Source of the DNA: Prorocentrum cordatum
Lineage: Eukaryota > Sar > Dinophyceae > Prorocentrales > Prorocentraceae
Assembly: GCA_963575745.1 (NCBI GenBank)
Contig: CAUYUJ010005670.1
Location: 481,962-545,961, forward strand
Direction: 5' to 3'
Length of the DNA: 64,000 nucleotides
Shown: one piece after another, positions 53,612 through 64,000 of the stretch
Numbering within the stretch: the first letter of the stretch is position 1
Layout: every line of letters begins with the position of its first letter
Translations under genes and position numbers: made by a program
The notes under the pieces: model-generated
Told to the model about the DNA's origin: nothing
Databases searched by the model: none
The model's input: the letters and a program-made list of their open reading frames with translations, nothing else

Positions 53612-54215
53612 GTCTCCTCCTCCTCCTCCTCCTCCTCCTCCTCCTCCTCCTCCTCTGCCTCCGCCTCCTCTGCCTCCGCCTCCTCCTCCTCCTCCTCCTC
53701 CTCCTCCTCCTCCTCCTCCTCCTCCTCCTCCGCCTCCGCCTCCTCCTCCGCCTCCGCCTCCTCCTCCGCCTCCGCCTCCTCCTCCTCCTCCTCCGCCTCC
53801 GCCTCCGCCTCCGCCTCCGCCTCCCTTTCCTCCTCCGCCTCCGCCTCGCCCCGAGGGAGCGAGCCTCTCCGCGCCCCCGAAGGCCGCGGCTGCACCGGCG
53901 GCGGCAGTGGCGGCGGGCGGCACGGCGCGGCGGGCGGCGGGCGGAGCGCGGCGTCCTTGAACCCCACCTGACCGGTGTCCATGCGCTCCTGAGGCAGGCG
54001 GGGGGCCACCACCCAACGGGTCAGCGCCCCTCCTTCTCAGCTTCCTCCTCTCCTCCCTCCCTCCCTCCTCCTCCTCCTCTTCCATCCTCTTCCATCCTCC
54101 TCCTCCTCCTCCTCCTCCTCCTCCTCCTCCGCCTTCCTCCTCTTCCCTCCTCCTCCTCCTCCTCCTCCTCCTCCTCCTCCTCCTCCTCTTCCTCCTCCTT
54201 CTCCTCCTCCCTGCG
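53612..54215. repeat. (CTC)n / (CCGCCT)n tracts
   Basis: CTC triplets with CCGCCT hexamer blocks (53,614-53,850), about 200 bp GC-rich spacer, then CTC triplets (54,055-54,212). Confidence 0.85.
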
Positions 54216-55470
54216 CGCGCAACACAAAACAAATACACACGTGCCATCTTAACTTGGAGGACTGAACGGTGAAAAGCAGCTGTTTCACGCGAACTCCGAG
54301 GGCCTCAACGTGGAGCAGTGGATTGTGACACAGAGCATGTTCCCCACTGCCCGCGCGCTCGCTCGCGCGCGCGCGCAATGCGAACGCCAAGAAAGAATTA
54401 CCATCGCAACTCCGACAACTGAATGGTGATAACCAACTGTTCCACTCGAACTCTGAGGGCCTCCGCGTGAAATGAAACATGGTGACGCTGCGCAACTTCC
54501 TCGCTGCCCGCGCGCGCTCGCTCGCCCTCGCGCGCGCAATGCAAACAAACAACAAACACGTCTGAATTTGAAAACTGAACCTGGTTGGCGGAGAGCGAGG
54601 GGGGGAAATGAGAAGGAGAAGACCTCAGAAGGCTCGGAAGTCCCCAGGCCTTCTGAGAAGTTTCTTAGCCCTCCCCGAAGACAGAAAACACTTCTCAGGA
54701 GGCGCGAGGGCTTCTGAGAAGTCCCGCCGCCTTCTGAAAAGGCCTTCTCCGTCTCATCTCCCCCCCTCGCTCGCCGCCGAACTGGTTCACTCGCAGTCTG
54801 GGGGGCTCAGCGCGGAAAGATGCATTGTGTCACTGCGCCTCGTCCTCGTTGCCCGCGCGCGCGTGTGCGCCACACACAAAGACCGATACCAACTGAATCG
54901 TGAAAGCCATGCGTTTCACTCGTATTCTGGGTGCCTCAACATGGAATGCTGCATTGTGTCACAGCGCAGGTTCCTCATCATTCGCGGTTGCGCTCGCCCT
55001 CGCGCACGCAAAACAAAACCAATTAACACTTGACATCGTGACTTCGACTACTGAATGGTAAAGACCAACTGTTTCATTCGAGCTCCGAGGGCCTCAACGT
55101 GGAATAATGGATTGCGAGACTACCTGGGTTCCTCATTGCGCGCGGGCGCGTACGCGCGCGCGCTCGCTCTCGCGCGCGCAATACAAACACAAATACATTG
55201 ATCTGAACGTCAAAACCGTAAGTGCGAAAGTCTACTGTTTCACTCGTACTCTGGGGCCTCAACGTGGAATAATGCATTGTGACACAGTGCAGCTTCCTCA
55301 TTGCCCGCGCGAACGTACGGGCGCGTGCGCGCGGGACACAAAAACAATAACAAGTTGCAGTCTGGAATTCGGAAACTCACGTCCCGAATGCCCCAACGTG
55401 GAAACACGTTGTGGCCCAAACCGTGGTCGTTGTTGTCCGTGTGCGCGCGTACGCGCGATAGAATGACCAA
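54212..55470 (+). repeat. ~155-bp satellite array with (CG)n blocks
   Basis: Seven units start near CGCGCGCAA(T/C)(A/G)CAAAC at 54,212, 54,373, 54,528, 54,858, 55,000, 55,168 and 55,325 (142-168 bp apart, except one gap). Each contains CTGTTTCACTCG, CTC(C/T)GAGGGCCTCAACGTGG, ATTGTG(A/T)CAC, TTCCTCATTGCCCGCGCG and an alternating CG run. The gap after unit 3 holds an unrelated insert (54,600-54,775). Confidence 0.75.
54600..54775 (+). repeat. Insert within the satellite
   Basis: GGCTCGGAAGTCCCCAGGCC, CTTCTGAGAAG and GAAGACAGAAAACACTTCTC, then CCCCCCTCGCTCGCCGCCGA. Related to 32,870-32,960 and to the CCCTCGCCCGCCGCCGAGA motifs of 33,500-33,690, so it is a further dispersed repeat. Confidence 0.5.
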
Positions 55471-55474
55471 CGCG

Positions 55475-57380
55475 CGGGTGTGTCACCTGACATCGGGATG
55501 GTCACCGTTGAGGGTTCAAGTTGGTTTTCTAGCCAACATGGCGAGTCTCGCGTAGGCACTATAGAACCCTTCGCGCGCGCAGATACTAGTTCTTCATTGT
55601 CGGATTCAGAGAACATCGAACAATATACTGTATATCGTGGCCAGGGTAAGTATGGACTTCGGAATGGTTATGTGTTTTTTTTCTGACGTCCCTCTTGGGC
55701 CAGAGTATGTTTCGAAGTACTAGATAGTTCTGGCTGGTTCTCAGCATTGCCAACGCATTGTTATATGAATGGGTAAGTTTAGGGCGGCGCTGAGAATCGG
55801 TAATACATTTGCGGGAAATCGTGGAGCACGGGGTCCTATGAACGACATAATGCCTGAATTAATGTCCTGTGATATCCAGAAACGGCCATGTGGTAGCACA
55901 TCCCCCGCCCTCAAGACATGGTCACCTCGCCCACATGAAAAGCTTGCTCACCATATGTTGCGTCCAGGCGCCAGCTACGAGATCATCTACGTAGTGATGC
56001 GCCGAGATGCTCACTGTCTCAGATTATGCATGGCAGACAGCTGGACTGTACAACGGCTGGGTAGACAGCAGCAGCGGAGTTGCAGCAGCGTGCCGAACAA
56101 CACGAGGCAGGTCCTAGGAGGGTGGAGGGCAACGCACCTGGCTACACATGTCGCATGAGACAAAGGTGTGCTCTGGGGATCGTCTTGGGCATTATTACAT
56201 CATTCCGACGTGGAAGCCAGTGAAGTGCACTCACGGAGTCCATTTACAAAACGGACGACGCTGCTTGACGGAAGCTGGATGCGGCATGGCGCCGACCCAA
56301 CCACCGAAGTCGCGCCTCTCCACCGAGCGCTGTTGTCGAGGACCGACATGACTTGCTTCGGATCCAGGACTTCCAGAGATCTCTACACCACATATTCCCA
56401 AGAGGCTGCGACGACTGGAGGTCTTCGTCCTCACTCCTTGTTGTGGCCGCCCCCGTGAGGGAGACATACAGCATAACGTTGAAGACATGCAGGTACACGG
56501 TACGCTTACTACCACTACCGTATCTAATCGATACCTCGATCGGTGATGCGCGCTGTGATCCCACACGGGCGAATACGGTGCAGACGTGGACTATCCACAT
56601 TCAGGCTAAGGAGGTGCGGGCTACTGCGGCCCCCCAATTGCGCAACCAGATGGCTCGAGCACCCCCCCCCCCACACACTTCGCACGAACCAAAACTTTGA
56701 GGGAGTTCTGTGGGCCACAGATGCCCGAGCCCTGCAGCTGGAGGTTGGGAACAAACGTACACACAGCATTTACCCTACTCCTAGCCGTGCGCGCTTAGGT
56801 TGAACGTTGTGGCTGGTTGGAACATCCACTCCCAGCTACGTGGCGCCCACAACCCCCATCGAGCTTCTCGTGGATGGATGTCCTTAAGAGCCCTAGAATG
56901 CTGCCCTGTGGTCAGCACCATAAATTTCGACCAATGAGTGTTGCACGACGCGCCTCCAGAAAATATAAGACATGCCTCTACTCGTGTTCTTGCTCTCCGT
57001 CTCCCCACCCTACACGGGCGTCTTACCTAAGACCATAGGGGTATGCAATCACGACAAAAAAAAGACTCAAAACATCCTGTATGGGGGAACACCGTTATGG
57101 AATGTTTTGGACCGCTCCGAAAATATACATCTCCGTCACGGAAGTGCCAAGCTCTTGCGCAGTGTATGACCGACGCCATCCGACAGGCATGTGACTTTGA
57201 AGATGAGAACTGCTTCGAGGTGACTTTGAAGGCAGCGGAAGTGACCGCAACATCTGGCGAGAAAAGAAATCAAACAGCTTCGAGAATGTCATGCCACATG
57301 TGACTCACCGTTCTGGGAGGCTCCCGATGTTGTAGGTCCCACCGCGACTTCCAGGAAAAGTGGTGATCCCGAGGTTTGCA
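55475..57380. other. 1.9 kb unique sequence, no feature recognised
   Basis: The longest stretch here without repeats or triplet bias. Frames up to about 130 residues exist on both strands (e.g. plus 55,769-56,158), but none shows a domain I recognise. Could hold unrecognised exons of a host gene. Confidence 0.3.
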
Positions 57381-57399
57381 GATGGCGTCCTCCCTCCTC

Positions 57400-57480
57400 C
57401 TTCTCCTCCCTCCTCCTCCTCCTCCTCCTCCTCCTCCTCCTCCTCCTCCTCCTCCTCCTCTTCCTCCTCCTCCTCCCCCG
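57400..57480. repeat. (CTC)n tract
   Basis: About 75 bp of CTC triplets. Confidence 0.85.
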
Positions 57481-58200
57481 CCGAGGAGCTGTCCCCCTCC
57501 CCCGCCGAGGAGCGAGGGACTAGCGTGGCCTCGACGCCATGCCCCGACACCCAGCCTAACGAGGCTCGGCCCGAGCTGAGTGAAGATGTGGTTCTGCTCC
57601 CCTTCTTCCTGGCCTCGCCTCCGCCTCCCCCCCCCTCCCCCCTTGTCCTCACAGTTTCGCAGAAAGCTCGTATCTAAGCCAACCCAGCTGCTGCGAGAGA
57701 GAAGCGCCGACAAAGCGTGGCGCCCTGGTCCTTCAATGCCATCCCGTGGCCAGAAGACAAACTCTCGGTTCCCCTTTTCTTATTCGGGGTGCGTTTTCCC
57801 ACGGCCTCTTCCCCTGGTCCTCCACTGTCTGAGCTCTGGCTGAGAATGGCTTGAACACCCATTCCACCGTCCGCCGCCGCCGCCTCCCTCCTCCCTCCTC
57901 CGTCCTCCCTCATCCTCCTCCGAACCCAAGCTAAACTTTTTGAGCAACTTTTTGGAGGGGGACTGAGGCTGGATGTAGGTCGTGTGCCCGTCGTGCCCTG
58001 GACGGTGGGATTCACCTTTGTGTCCCTGCCGGCTAGGGCTGATTGACTCGCTCCGCCCTTCAGCCCCAAGAATCTCTCCCGTTTTTTGGTGGTGCGGGGA
58101 GGCCCCTCAGCTCAGTCGGCAAACGAGGGTGCCTGAGACCGCCTGTGCAGTGCTCCTGCCTGCACAAGCGGCAGCCACTCTGGCGCAAGCCATCATCCGT
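57480..58200. other. No gene seen
   Basis: Mixed and pyrimidine-rich sequence. No supported coding feature. Confidence 0.3.
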
Positions 58201-58201
58201 T

Positions 58202-58619
58202 TGGACGCCCGAAATGGGCACGGAAAGAATGGGTACAATGCCCAACAACAAATGTTGTCCCAAACCAACAGCGGCCGCTGTTGGGCAGGCGGCCTTCCGT
58301 CGCGAATGGGCACCCGCCGCGGCGGCGTGGACAGCGAGCCCTGTTCTGAATGAACGGGAACTGCTGTTGGGCATTGTACCCATTATTTTTGGAGGCCTGG
58401 AAATTGGCACCAACACCAGCACAGGGGGTTGCCTCCACATGGGAAAAATGATCCTAGATTTCGGTGTTGGTGGTAATATTTCTGTCGCCTTGGAAACCAA
58501 AATACTACCACCATCACCGAGATCGGGATCGTCTTCCCTCGGTGGAGGCACACTACCGATCTTGGTGTTGGTGTCAACCTCTAGGCCTGCGACATTTCCG
58601 TACACATGTCGGGCGTCCA
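58202..58619. mobile_element. TIR element family A, copy A2, split by B2
   Basis: The left part (58,202-58,382) follows A1 through TGGACGCCCGAAATGGGCAC ... GGGCATTGTACCCA. The element then resumes after B2 at about 58,594 with TTTCCGTACACATGTCGGGC, GTCCA, the missing end of the right TIR. This gives the order of insertion: A first, B second. Confidence 0.75.
58389..58592. mobile_element. TIR element family B, copy B2, nested in A2
   Basis: ~204 bp: TTGGAGGCCTGGAAATTGGC, ACCAACACC ... GGTGTTGGTGTCAACCTCTA, GGCCTGCGA. Flanks TATTT and CATTT agree with a 4-5-bp target duplication. Close to B1 throughout. Confidence 0.75.
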
Positions 58620-58915
58620 GACTCCGGCTTCTGCCAGCCGCCTGGCCGCCATCGCCGCGCGGCCCGCCGCGAGGGGCCTCCGCCCCTCCCCGGGGCCTGC
58701 TCTCGCGCGGCGGGCTCCTCGCCGCGGCACGGCGCGCGGCGTGCGGCCCCCCCGCGCGGGCGGCGCGGGCCGGCTGGCCCGCCCCCGAGAGGCTCGCCGG
58801 TCCCCGGCGAGCGCGCGCGCGGGAGTCGGCCGACGACCTCGTGCTTCGCCTCGGGCCCGACGTGGGCGGCGACAAGAGGAAGCGCCGCAGCCCAGTGGAC
58901 TCGGCGGACAGCCTC
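58620..58915. other. GC-rich spacer, no gene seen
   Basis: Very GC-rich (GCGCGCGG, CGCCGCG). Open on several frames because stops are rare in such sequence. Confidence 0.35.
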
Positions 58916-58918
58916 TTC

Positions 58919-59088
58919 TGATGGGACTGTTTTCCACCACCACCACCACCACAAGCTGGATGGGGGGAAGGAGGAGGAGGAGGAGGAGGAGGAGGACGAG
59001 GAGGAGGAGGACGAAGAGGACGAGGAGGAGGATGAGGACGCCCTCCCCCTCCAACTTCTGGTGGTGGTGGTGGAAAACAGGCCCATCA
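58919..59088. mobile_element. TIR element family F, copy F2, with triplet insert
   Basis: 170 bp with TGATGGGACTGTTTTCCACC at the left and GGTGGAAAACAGGCCCATCA at the right. TCTTC on both flanks (58,914-58,918; 59,089-59,093) is a perfect 5-bp target duplication. Between the arms lies ~75 bp of GAG/GAC triplets. Confidence 0.85.
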
Positions 59089-59089
59089 T

Positions 59090-60400
59090 CTTCGGCGACG
59101 GGGAGCCGACGAGGTGCGACTTCGCCATGCTCCGGGCCCCGGAGGCGCTGCTGGCCGGACGGTGGTCCGACGGTGTCGAGGCCCTCCTGGTGAGGCCATG
59201 CGTACGAAGGTCGCTCGCCACTCACAGGCTGCTGGGACCACACAGCCTCGGCGCCTCCCCCAAGGAGCTCCGCCGTGGGCAGCGCGGACAAAGGTTGGGT
59301 TCTCCTCCTGGGCTCAACACTCGGGCGGAAGTCTTCAGGCCGCGGGTGTGACAGGAGCCGGGGGCGGAGTCGTTCACGCTTCAGGCTGGGCGTTCGGATG
59401 GAACGTTCTGCACATGTAGGAACGCTCTCGACTCGGGACGTGTTGCCGCTGGGCCAGTCCCGCCTGAAGTATCCGACCAACACCCATCGGGGCTCCTGAA
59501 GGGGGGGGCTCTGCTGGCGGGGACGGCGCGGCCAAGCGGACCTCCGTCGCTTCCGAGAAGCAGCAAGAACACATCGACGAGAGGCTAGGGTGCTGGAGAA
59601 CGGGTCGGCATCGGCGTCGTACGATCGGGTGGGGACGTCTCTGCCTCGGACTAGTGACTAGTGGCCAAACAACTGGCCCACGCCTCGACCGTTCGTGTGG
59701 AGGCAGGCGCGACTGGCCGTGCTATTACCCCGGTGTCTGCTGCGTGGACGCCTCTCTCGCTGTCTCCTGACCCTGGCGAGGGCCTCCTGTTTGGTGAGCG
59801 TGGCACAGGGCTTGCTGGAACTGCAAGGCCGCGGCGGCTGCCGAATTTTTCGCGCTACGGACGTTTGAGCGTTGACGGTGACCCGATCGAGAATTACGAC
59901 GTAGCGGATTTGGATGTTTAGCTAGGGCTGTCTGCGTTTCCCATCACCACCGCGTTTCCGTTTCCTCTAAGGCTGGACCCTCGTATGTTGTCGTCAGTTT
60001 GTCTGTTGCGGATTATTGGAGCTGTGGTACTTGCCTTGCCCATTGAATGTAGCTTTCTGGCGTGCGCAAGCTCGCTGTAACGGGGTTTCTGGGGGGGCCG
60101 TCATCACTTGGCCAGACTGCTTGACCCTCTCCATACACGACTTTGGTTACATCACATGTTGGACAGGAATTTCGAGAATGCCACTTTCTCCACGCTCGCG
60201 TGCTCTCTCGGTATGCGCATGGAGGTTGTGTTGCTCCTTATCTGAATCCGACGGCAGGTCTTTGGCTGTGGATGTCAAACCATGGTGTTCTGATCCTCCT
60301 CTTCTTACAGCTCCTCCACCGCCTCCTCTCCTCCAACTTTTCATCATCCTCCAACGCATCCTGCTCTTCCTCGACTTACACCTCACTCATCCTGCTGCAA
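59090..60400. other. No supported gene
   Basis: Mixed sequence. An 86-residue frame (59,661-59,921) ends in a non-repetitive stretch but has no recognised domain. Confidence 0.3.
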
Positions 60401-60409
60401 CCCCTCATC

Positions 60410-60712
60410 CTCATCCCCCTCCTCCTCCTCCTCCTCCTCCTCCTCCTCCTCCTCCCCCTCCTCCTCCTCCTCCTCCTTACCACCACCACCACCATCTTCA
60501 TCTTCTTCATCAGCATCATCATCAGCATCATCAGCATCATCATCATAATCCGCATCATCATCACCATCACCATCATCAACATCATCAGCACCATCACCAT
60601 CATAATCACGATCACAAACAGCACCACAATCATGATATTATCATCAGCACCCACATCCTCACCAGCATCATCATCTTCATCATCATCACCACCACCACCA
60701 CGTCCATCATCG

Positions 60713-60758
<46 letters not shown>

Positions 60759-60949
60759 AATCATCATCGTCATCATCACCATCGTCATCATTATCATCAT
60801 CATCGTCATCATCAGCACAACCATCAACGTCACCAACGTCATCACCATCAACATCACCATCAACATATTCATCAGCAACATCACCATCACAACAGCAATC
60901 AGCATCACCACCATCATCCTCATCATCCTAATCATCAATATCAACACCG

Positions 60950-60994
<45 letters not shown>

Positions 60995-61781
60995 CCCGCA
61001 TCATCATTAGCATCATCATCAGCACCCTCATGTTCATCAGAATGAACTGTATCATCGTCGTCGTAATCCTAATCGTCACCACCACCGACATCATGATCAA
61101 CATGATCAATATCAGCATCATCAACATCAGCATCAGCATCAGCACCATCAACAGCCTCATCAACATCAACATCAACATCATCATCAAATTGCTGATCATC
61201 ATCATCACAATCTCTAACAACATCATCATCATACATCTCATCAGAATCGTCACCACCACCGTCATGACAATCATTATCATCAGCACCATCAGCATCATCA
61301 GTATCATCTTCACAATCGTCATCATCACCATAATTATCACCATCGTCGTCATATTCCTCATCATGTTCGTCACAAGCAGCATCGTCGTCATCATCGTCGG
61401 CGTTGTCAGCATAATCACCACATTCAACATCATCATCACCATCGCAATCACCATCACCATCACCATCGTCACCATCATGACCACATCCTTTTTTCATGCC
61501 ACCCCCACCATCACCATCACCACCGACACCATCATCATCATCAACAGCAACATCAACATCAACATCTACATCTACATCGCCATCACCATCATCGTCAACA
61601 TCAACATCATCATCACCATCAACAACATCGTCAAAACCGTCATCACCATCACCATGACCGTCGTCATCATATGAATCCTCATCCTCCTCGTTCTCATCCT
61701 CCTCATCCTCACCAGTAGCATCACCATCATCATGATCATAATGGGAACAAAAAAACGAATCAGCATCACTATCATCATCAC

Positions 61782-61827
<46 letters not shown>

Positions 61828-61860
61828 GTCATCATCATCATCCCTCCTCCTCACTCCCAC
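60410..61860. repeat. (CTC)n then 1.4-kb (ATC)n field
   Basis: CTC triplets at 60,415-60,475, then CAC/ATC triplets with frequent single-base variants to 61,850. Purer runs at 60,710-60,758 and 60,950-60,993. His, Ile, Ser, Met or Asp runs in the different frames reflect the repeat. Confidence 0.9.
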
Positions 61861-62500
61861 TCCTCCTCACGGTCCTCAATCCATCCATCCATCCACCCTC
61901 ATCCTTCCTCCATCCCCCCGCGCGCGCGCTCCCGCGCGCGCACGAACGTGCGCACTCGAGGAGGGGGAGAAGCGAGGAATGAGTAGCGAGGAAGGAGTAA
62001 GGGAGGAGGAGCGAGAAGGGAAGAAGGGAGGAGGTTCTCGAACAGTTTCGGATGGTCTCGGCAGCGTTTCGGAGGTGCTCGGAGCTGTTCGGATGCTTAC
62101 GGATCTTTCCGGAGGTTTGCCGCAGGAGAGGACGAGAAGAAGCTGCAGCAGCTGTGCAGCAGCAGGAAGAAAACCCGAACAGCATCGATGGCGAAGGGGA
62201 GCCGCAGCAGCAAAACGATCTGGGAACCATGCCCTGAGATCAAAGGTCGCACTCTCGCTCGCATGCGGGGACTTTACCGGCTGACCCAGGGCAATGGTTG
62301 GTGAAACCACCCCGCGGACGGCCTAGAATGAAACACCTCACCGTCCAGGAACACCCTTTCTTGAGCTTAACGCCAACACCTCTTAAGCTCTGCGGGCGCC
62401 ACCACCATGACAAAGACGAGCACCCCAGCGAGGTAGAAGCCCACCCGCAGAAACATCATCGCCAAATACGAGGGAATATACGACCGGCCGGGTCCCGCCG
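61860..62500. other. No gene seen
   Basis: Contains GCGCGCGCTCCCGCGCGCGC, and a degenerate TTTCGGA(T/G)G repeat (62,040-62,125). No supported coding frame. Confidence 0.35.
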
Positions 62501-62504
62501 ACGG

Positions 62505-62512
62505 GACGAGAA

Positions 62513-62546
<34 letters not shown>

Positions 62547-62625
62547 GACGACGACAAGGACGACATGGACGAGGACGACGAGAACGACGAGAGAACGACG
62601 AGAACGACGAGAACGACGACGACGA

Positions 62626-62698
<73 letters not shown>

Positions 62699-62702
62699 TA
62701 CG
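62505..62702. repeat. (GAC)n tract
   Basis: GAC triplets with AGGAC, GAGAAC interruptions and a pure run at 62,635-62,698. Confidence 0.85.
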
Positions 62703-64000
62703 GAGGCAGGGGAGGCTGACGGCGGCGCGCGAGGCATCCTCCTTCTTCAAATTCAGGTAGGGCGTGTAGACGATGTCGCACTCCGGCGCCAGACGCGGGC
62801 CAGGCGGGGGTCGGGGCGGGCAGCGCGGAGGAGCGGGGCGGGGGGTGAGGGACCCGAGTCGGCGGCGAGCGAGGGGGGGGGGAGCCGTTGGTAGTTTCTG
62901 TGGCCTTGCCAGGCCTCCAACTCCTCTGGGGTGCCTTCAGGGGCTGGAGGAGGTAGGGCCAGGGGAAGAGGGCAGGGGTAGGGGAGCGACGTGAGCAAGG
63001 ACGAGGACGACCAGGACGACGAGGACGACGAGGACGAGGGCGACGAGGACGACGAAGACGAGGACGACGAGGACGAAGGGAACACATCCGAATTAGTTCT
63101 CGCCTCTCTCCGGAGGCTGGGGTTTCCCCCCGGTTCCTCCTCCCTCTTCTCCTCCTCCTCCTCCTCCTCCTCATTCTCTGTGTGCTCCTGTACCACTGGG
63201 CTTAACAGGACGGTTAAACAAAGTGCGGGGAGGCAGAATGGTGCCGACTAGCTGCACCAGTGAAGCGCGCTGTGCGGCCTCAGGCTGTGCGGAGGAGGGG
63301 GACTCGATCGGCGCAAGCGGACGACGAATTGCCCACGGTGCGACGCGATCTCCTGCACGCCAGCACAGCTACTCTACCTGCACGCCAGCACAGCTACTCT
63401 ACGATGGCCCCCGCTGCCCCCGCGCCGCAACGGGGGCGAGGGAGTGGGGAGAAGGGGGCAGGGAGGGATGGGCGAGGGGGCATGGAGGGAGGGGCAGACG
63501 GGGCGTGCGCAGGGAGGGGCGAGGAGGGAGGAGGGAGGGAGGAAGAGGGAGGGACGTTCGCAGGGCGTGCGCAGGGAGGGGCGAGGGGGGAGGAGCGACG
63601 GGGGCTGCGGCGAGCAGGGGCACGCGAGGCGGGAGAGGGCGGGGCCCCTGGGAGCAGGAGCCCGGCCCGTGCGCCCCCGGGCGACCCTCCGAGGCGACGC
63701 CGAGAGGGGCCGCGGCGAACCCGCCTCCGCCTGCTTGCAGCCGTCGATGGAGTTGGCCTGGCGCCGCAGCGCCGACGCGCCCGAGCTTCCCCGCACCCCC
63801 TGGCGCGGAGCGATCCCTCCCCCGCCCCTCTCGCGGAGCGGTGCCGTCGGCCGCACTGGCAGGCCTCCGTCCGTGGGGGAGGGGGGGGGCCTCCGGAGGC
63901 CTCCAGGGGCCTCCCTGGGCCTCCAGGCACCTCCGCGGTCTCTCCCCTACTCGCGGAGGAATCCGTCCTCCTCCTCCTCCTCCTCCTCCGCCTCCTCCTC
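62703..64000. other. GC-rich end region, triplets and a short tandem duplication
   Basis: GAC/GAG triplets at 62,998-63,080, CTC triplets at 63,138-63,172, two copies of CACGCCAGCACAGCTACTCT (63,357 and 63,382), then GGGAGGG-rich sequence with a GCGTGCGCAGGGAGGGGCGA duplicate (63,504 and 63,564). The final bases are again CTC triplets. No gene is recognised. Confidence 0.5.

Noticed and set aside
59661-59921. 86-residue frame that could be a terminal exon
   Set aside because: Non-repetitive ending (SVDGDPIENYDVADLDV), but no homology recognised, no splice or poly(A) evidence, and stop-poor GC-rich context.
60016-61674. A 552-residue open frame on the plus strand
   Set aside because: Almost entirely (ATC)n read as Ile/His; no domain, and open only because the triplet lacks stops.
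62505-62702. Telomeric or centromeric satellite at the window end
   Set aside because: The sequence is GAC triplets. No TTTAGGG-type or other telomere motif was seen anywhere in the window.

Overview
This window looks like nuclear DNA from a GC-rich, repeat-laden protist, most likely a dinoflagellate. That is an inference from three things: (i) one intact Ty1/copia retrotransposon whose polyprotein carries lineage-typical details (VHGDD reverse transcriptase loop, Gly/Lys-rich Gag with one CCHC knuckle, and a cytosine-methyltransferase-like block between integrase and RT); (ii) several LINE remnants whose RNase H is followed by a C-terminal Cys-rich tail; (iii) very heavy triplet-repeat and TIR-element content. 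No host protein-coding gene, tRNA, rRNA or spliced-leader gene could be supported. A chromerid or another repeat-rich alga is not excluded.

Layout. 0-4.5 kb: TIR element G1, reverse and forward copies of an ~83-bp tandem-repeat family, a LINE RT fragment, and a small TTAA-flanked element. 4.8-6.5 kb: a composite GAT-repeat element (Z1). 7.3-9.9 kb: a nested palindrome made of two ~52-bp minisatellites and purine/pyrimidine arms. 10-24 kb: scattered small TIR elements (families C, E, G, P), more 83-bp family loci, tandem duplications, a 100-N assembly gap and many triplet tracts. 24.3-25.1 kb: LINE RNase H plus tail with one in-frame stop. 26.3-28 kb: two tandem copies of the 83-bp family unit. 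29.8-31.8 kb: a second LINE tail and a ~300-bp repeat. 32.5-38.2 kb: AC/AT fields, duplicated X/J blocks, a TA-flanked hairpin element (T1), an inverted copy of the composite element (Z2) and an 11-bp minisatellite. 39.4-40.5 kb: elements A1 and B1 around a frameshifted RNase H remnant. 41-44.4 kb: triplet tracts, a tandem array and elements D1, T3 and K3.

44,489-51,404 holds the only complete mobile element: a minus-strand copia retrotransposon with identical 89-bp LTRs (TG...CA), 5-bp target duplications (CCCGT), a tRNA-type primer site, a polypurine tract, a Gag-protease frame and a 1,452-residue integrase/methyltransferase-like/RT/RNase H frame in the -1 register. 51.4-64 kb returns to TIR elements (L, F1, E2, T2, D2, A2 with B2 nested inside it, F2), a ~155-bp satellite and long triplet tracts.

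How it fits together: the only machinery is that of the retrotransposon. The small TIR elements are non-autonomous, and no transposase is present to mobilise them. Most long open frames here are triplet repeats read in several frames and were left out as non-coding.
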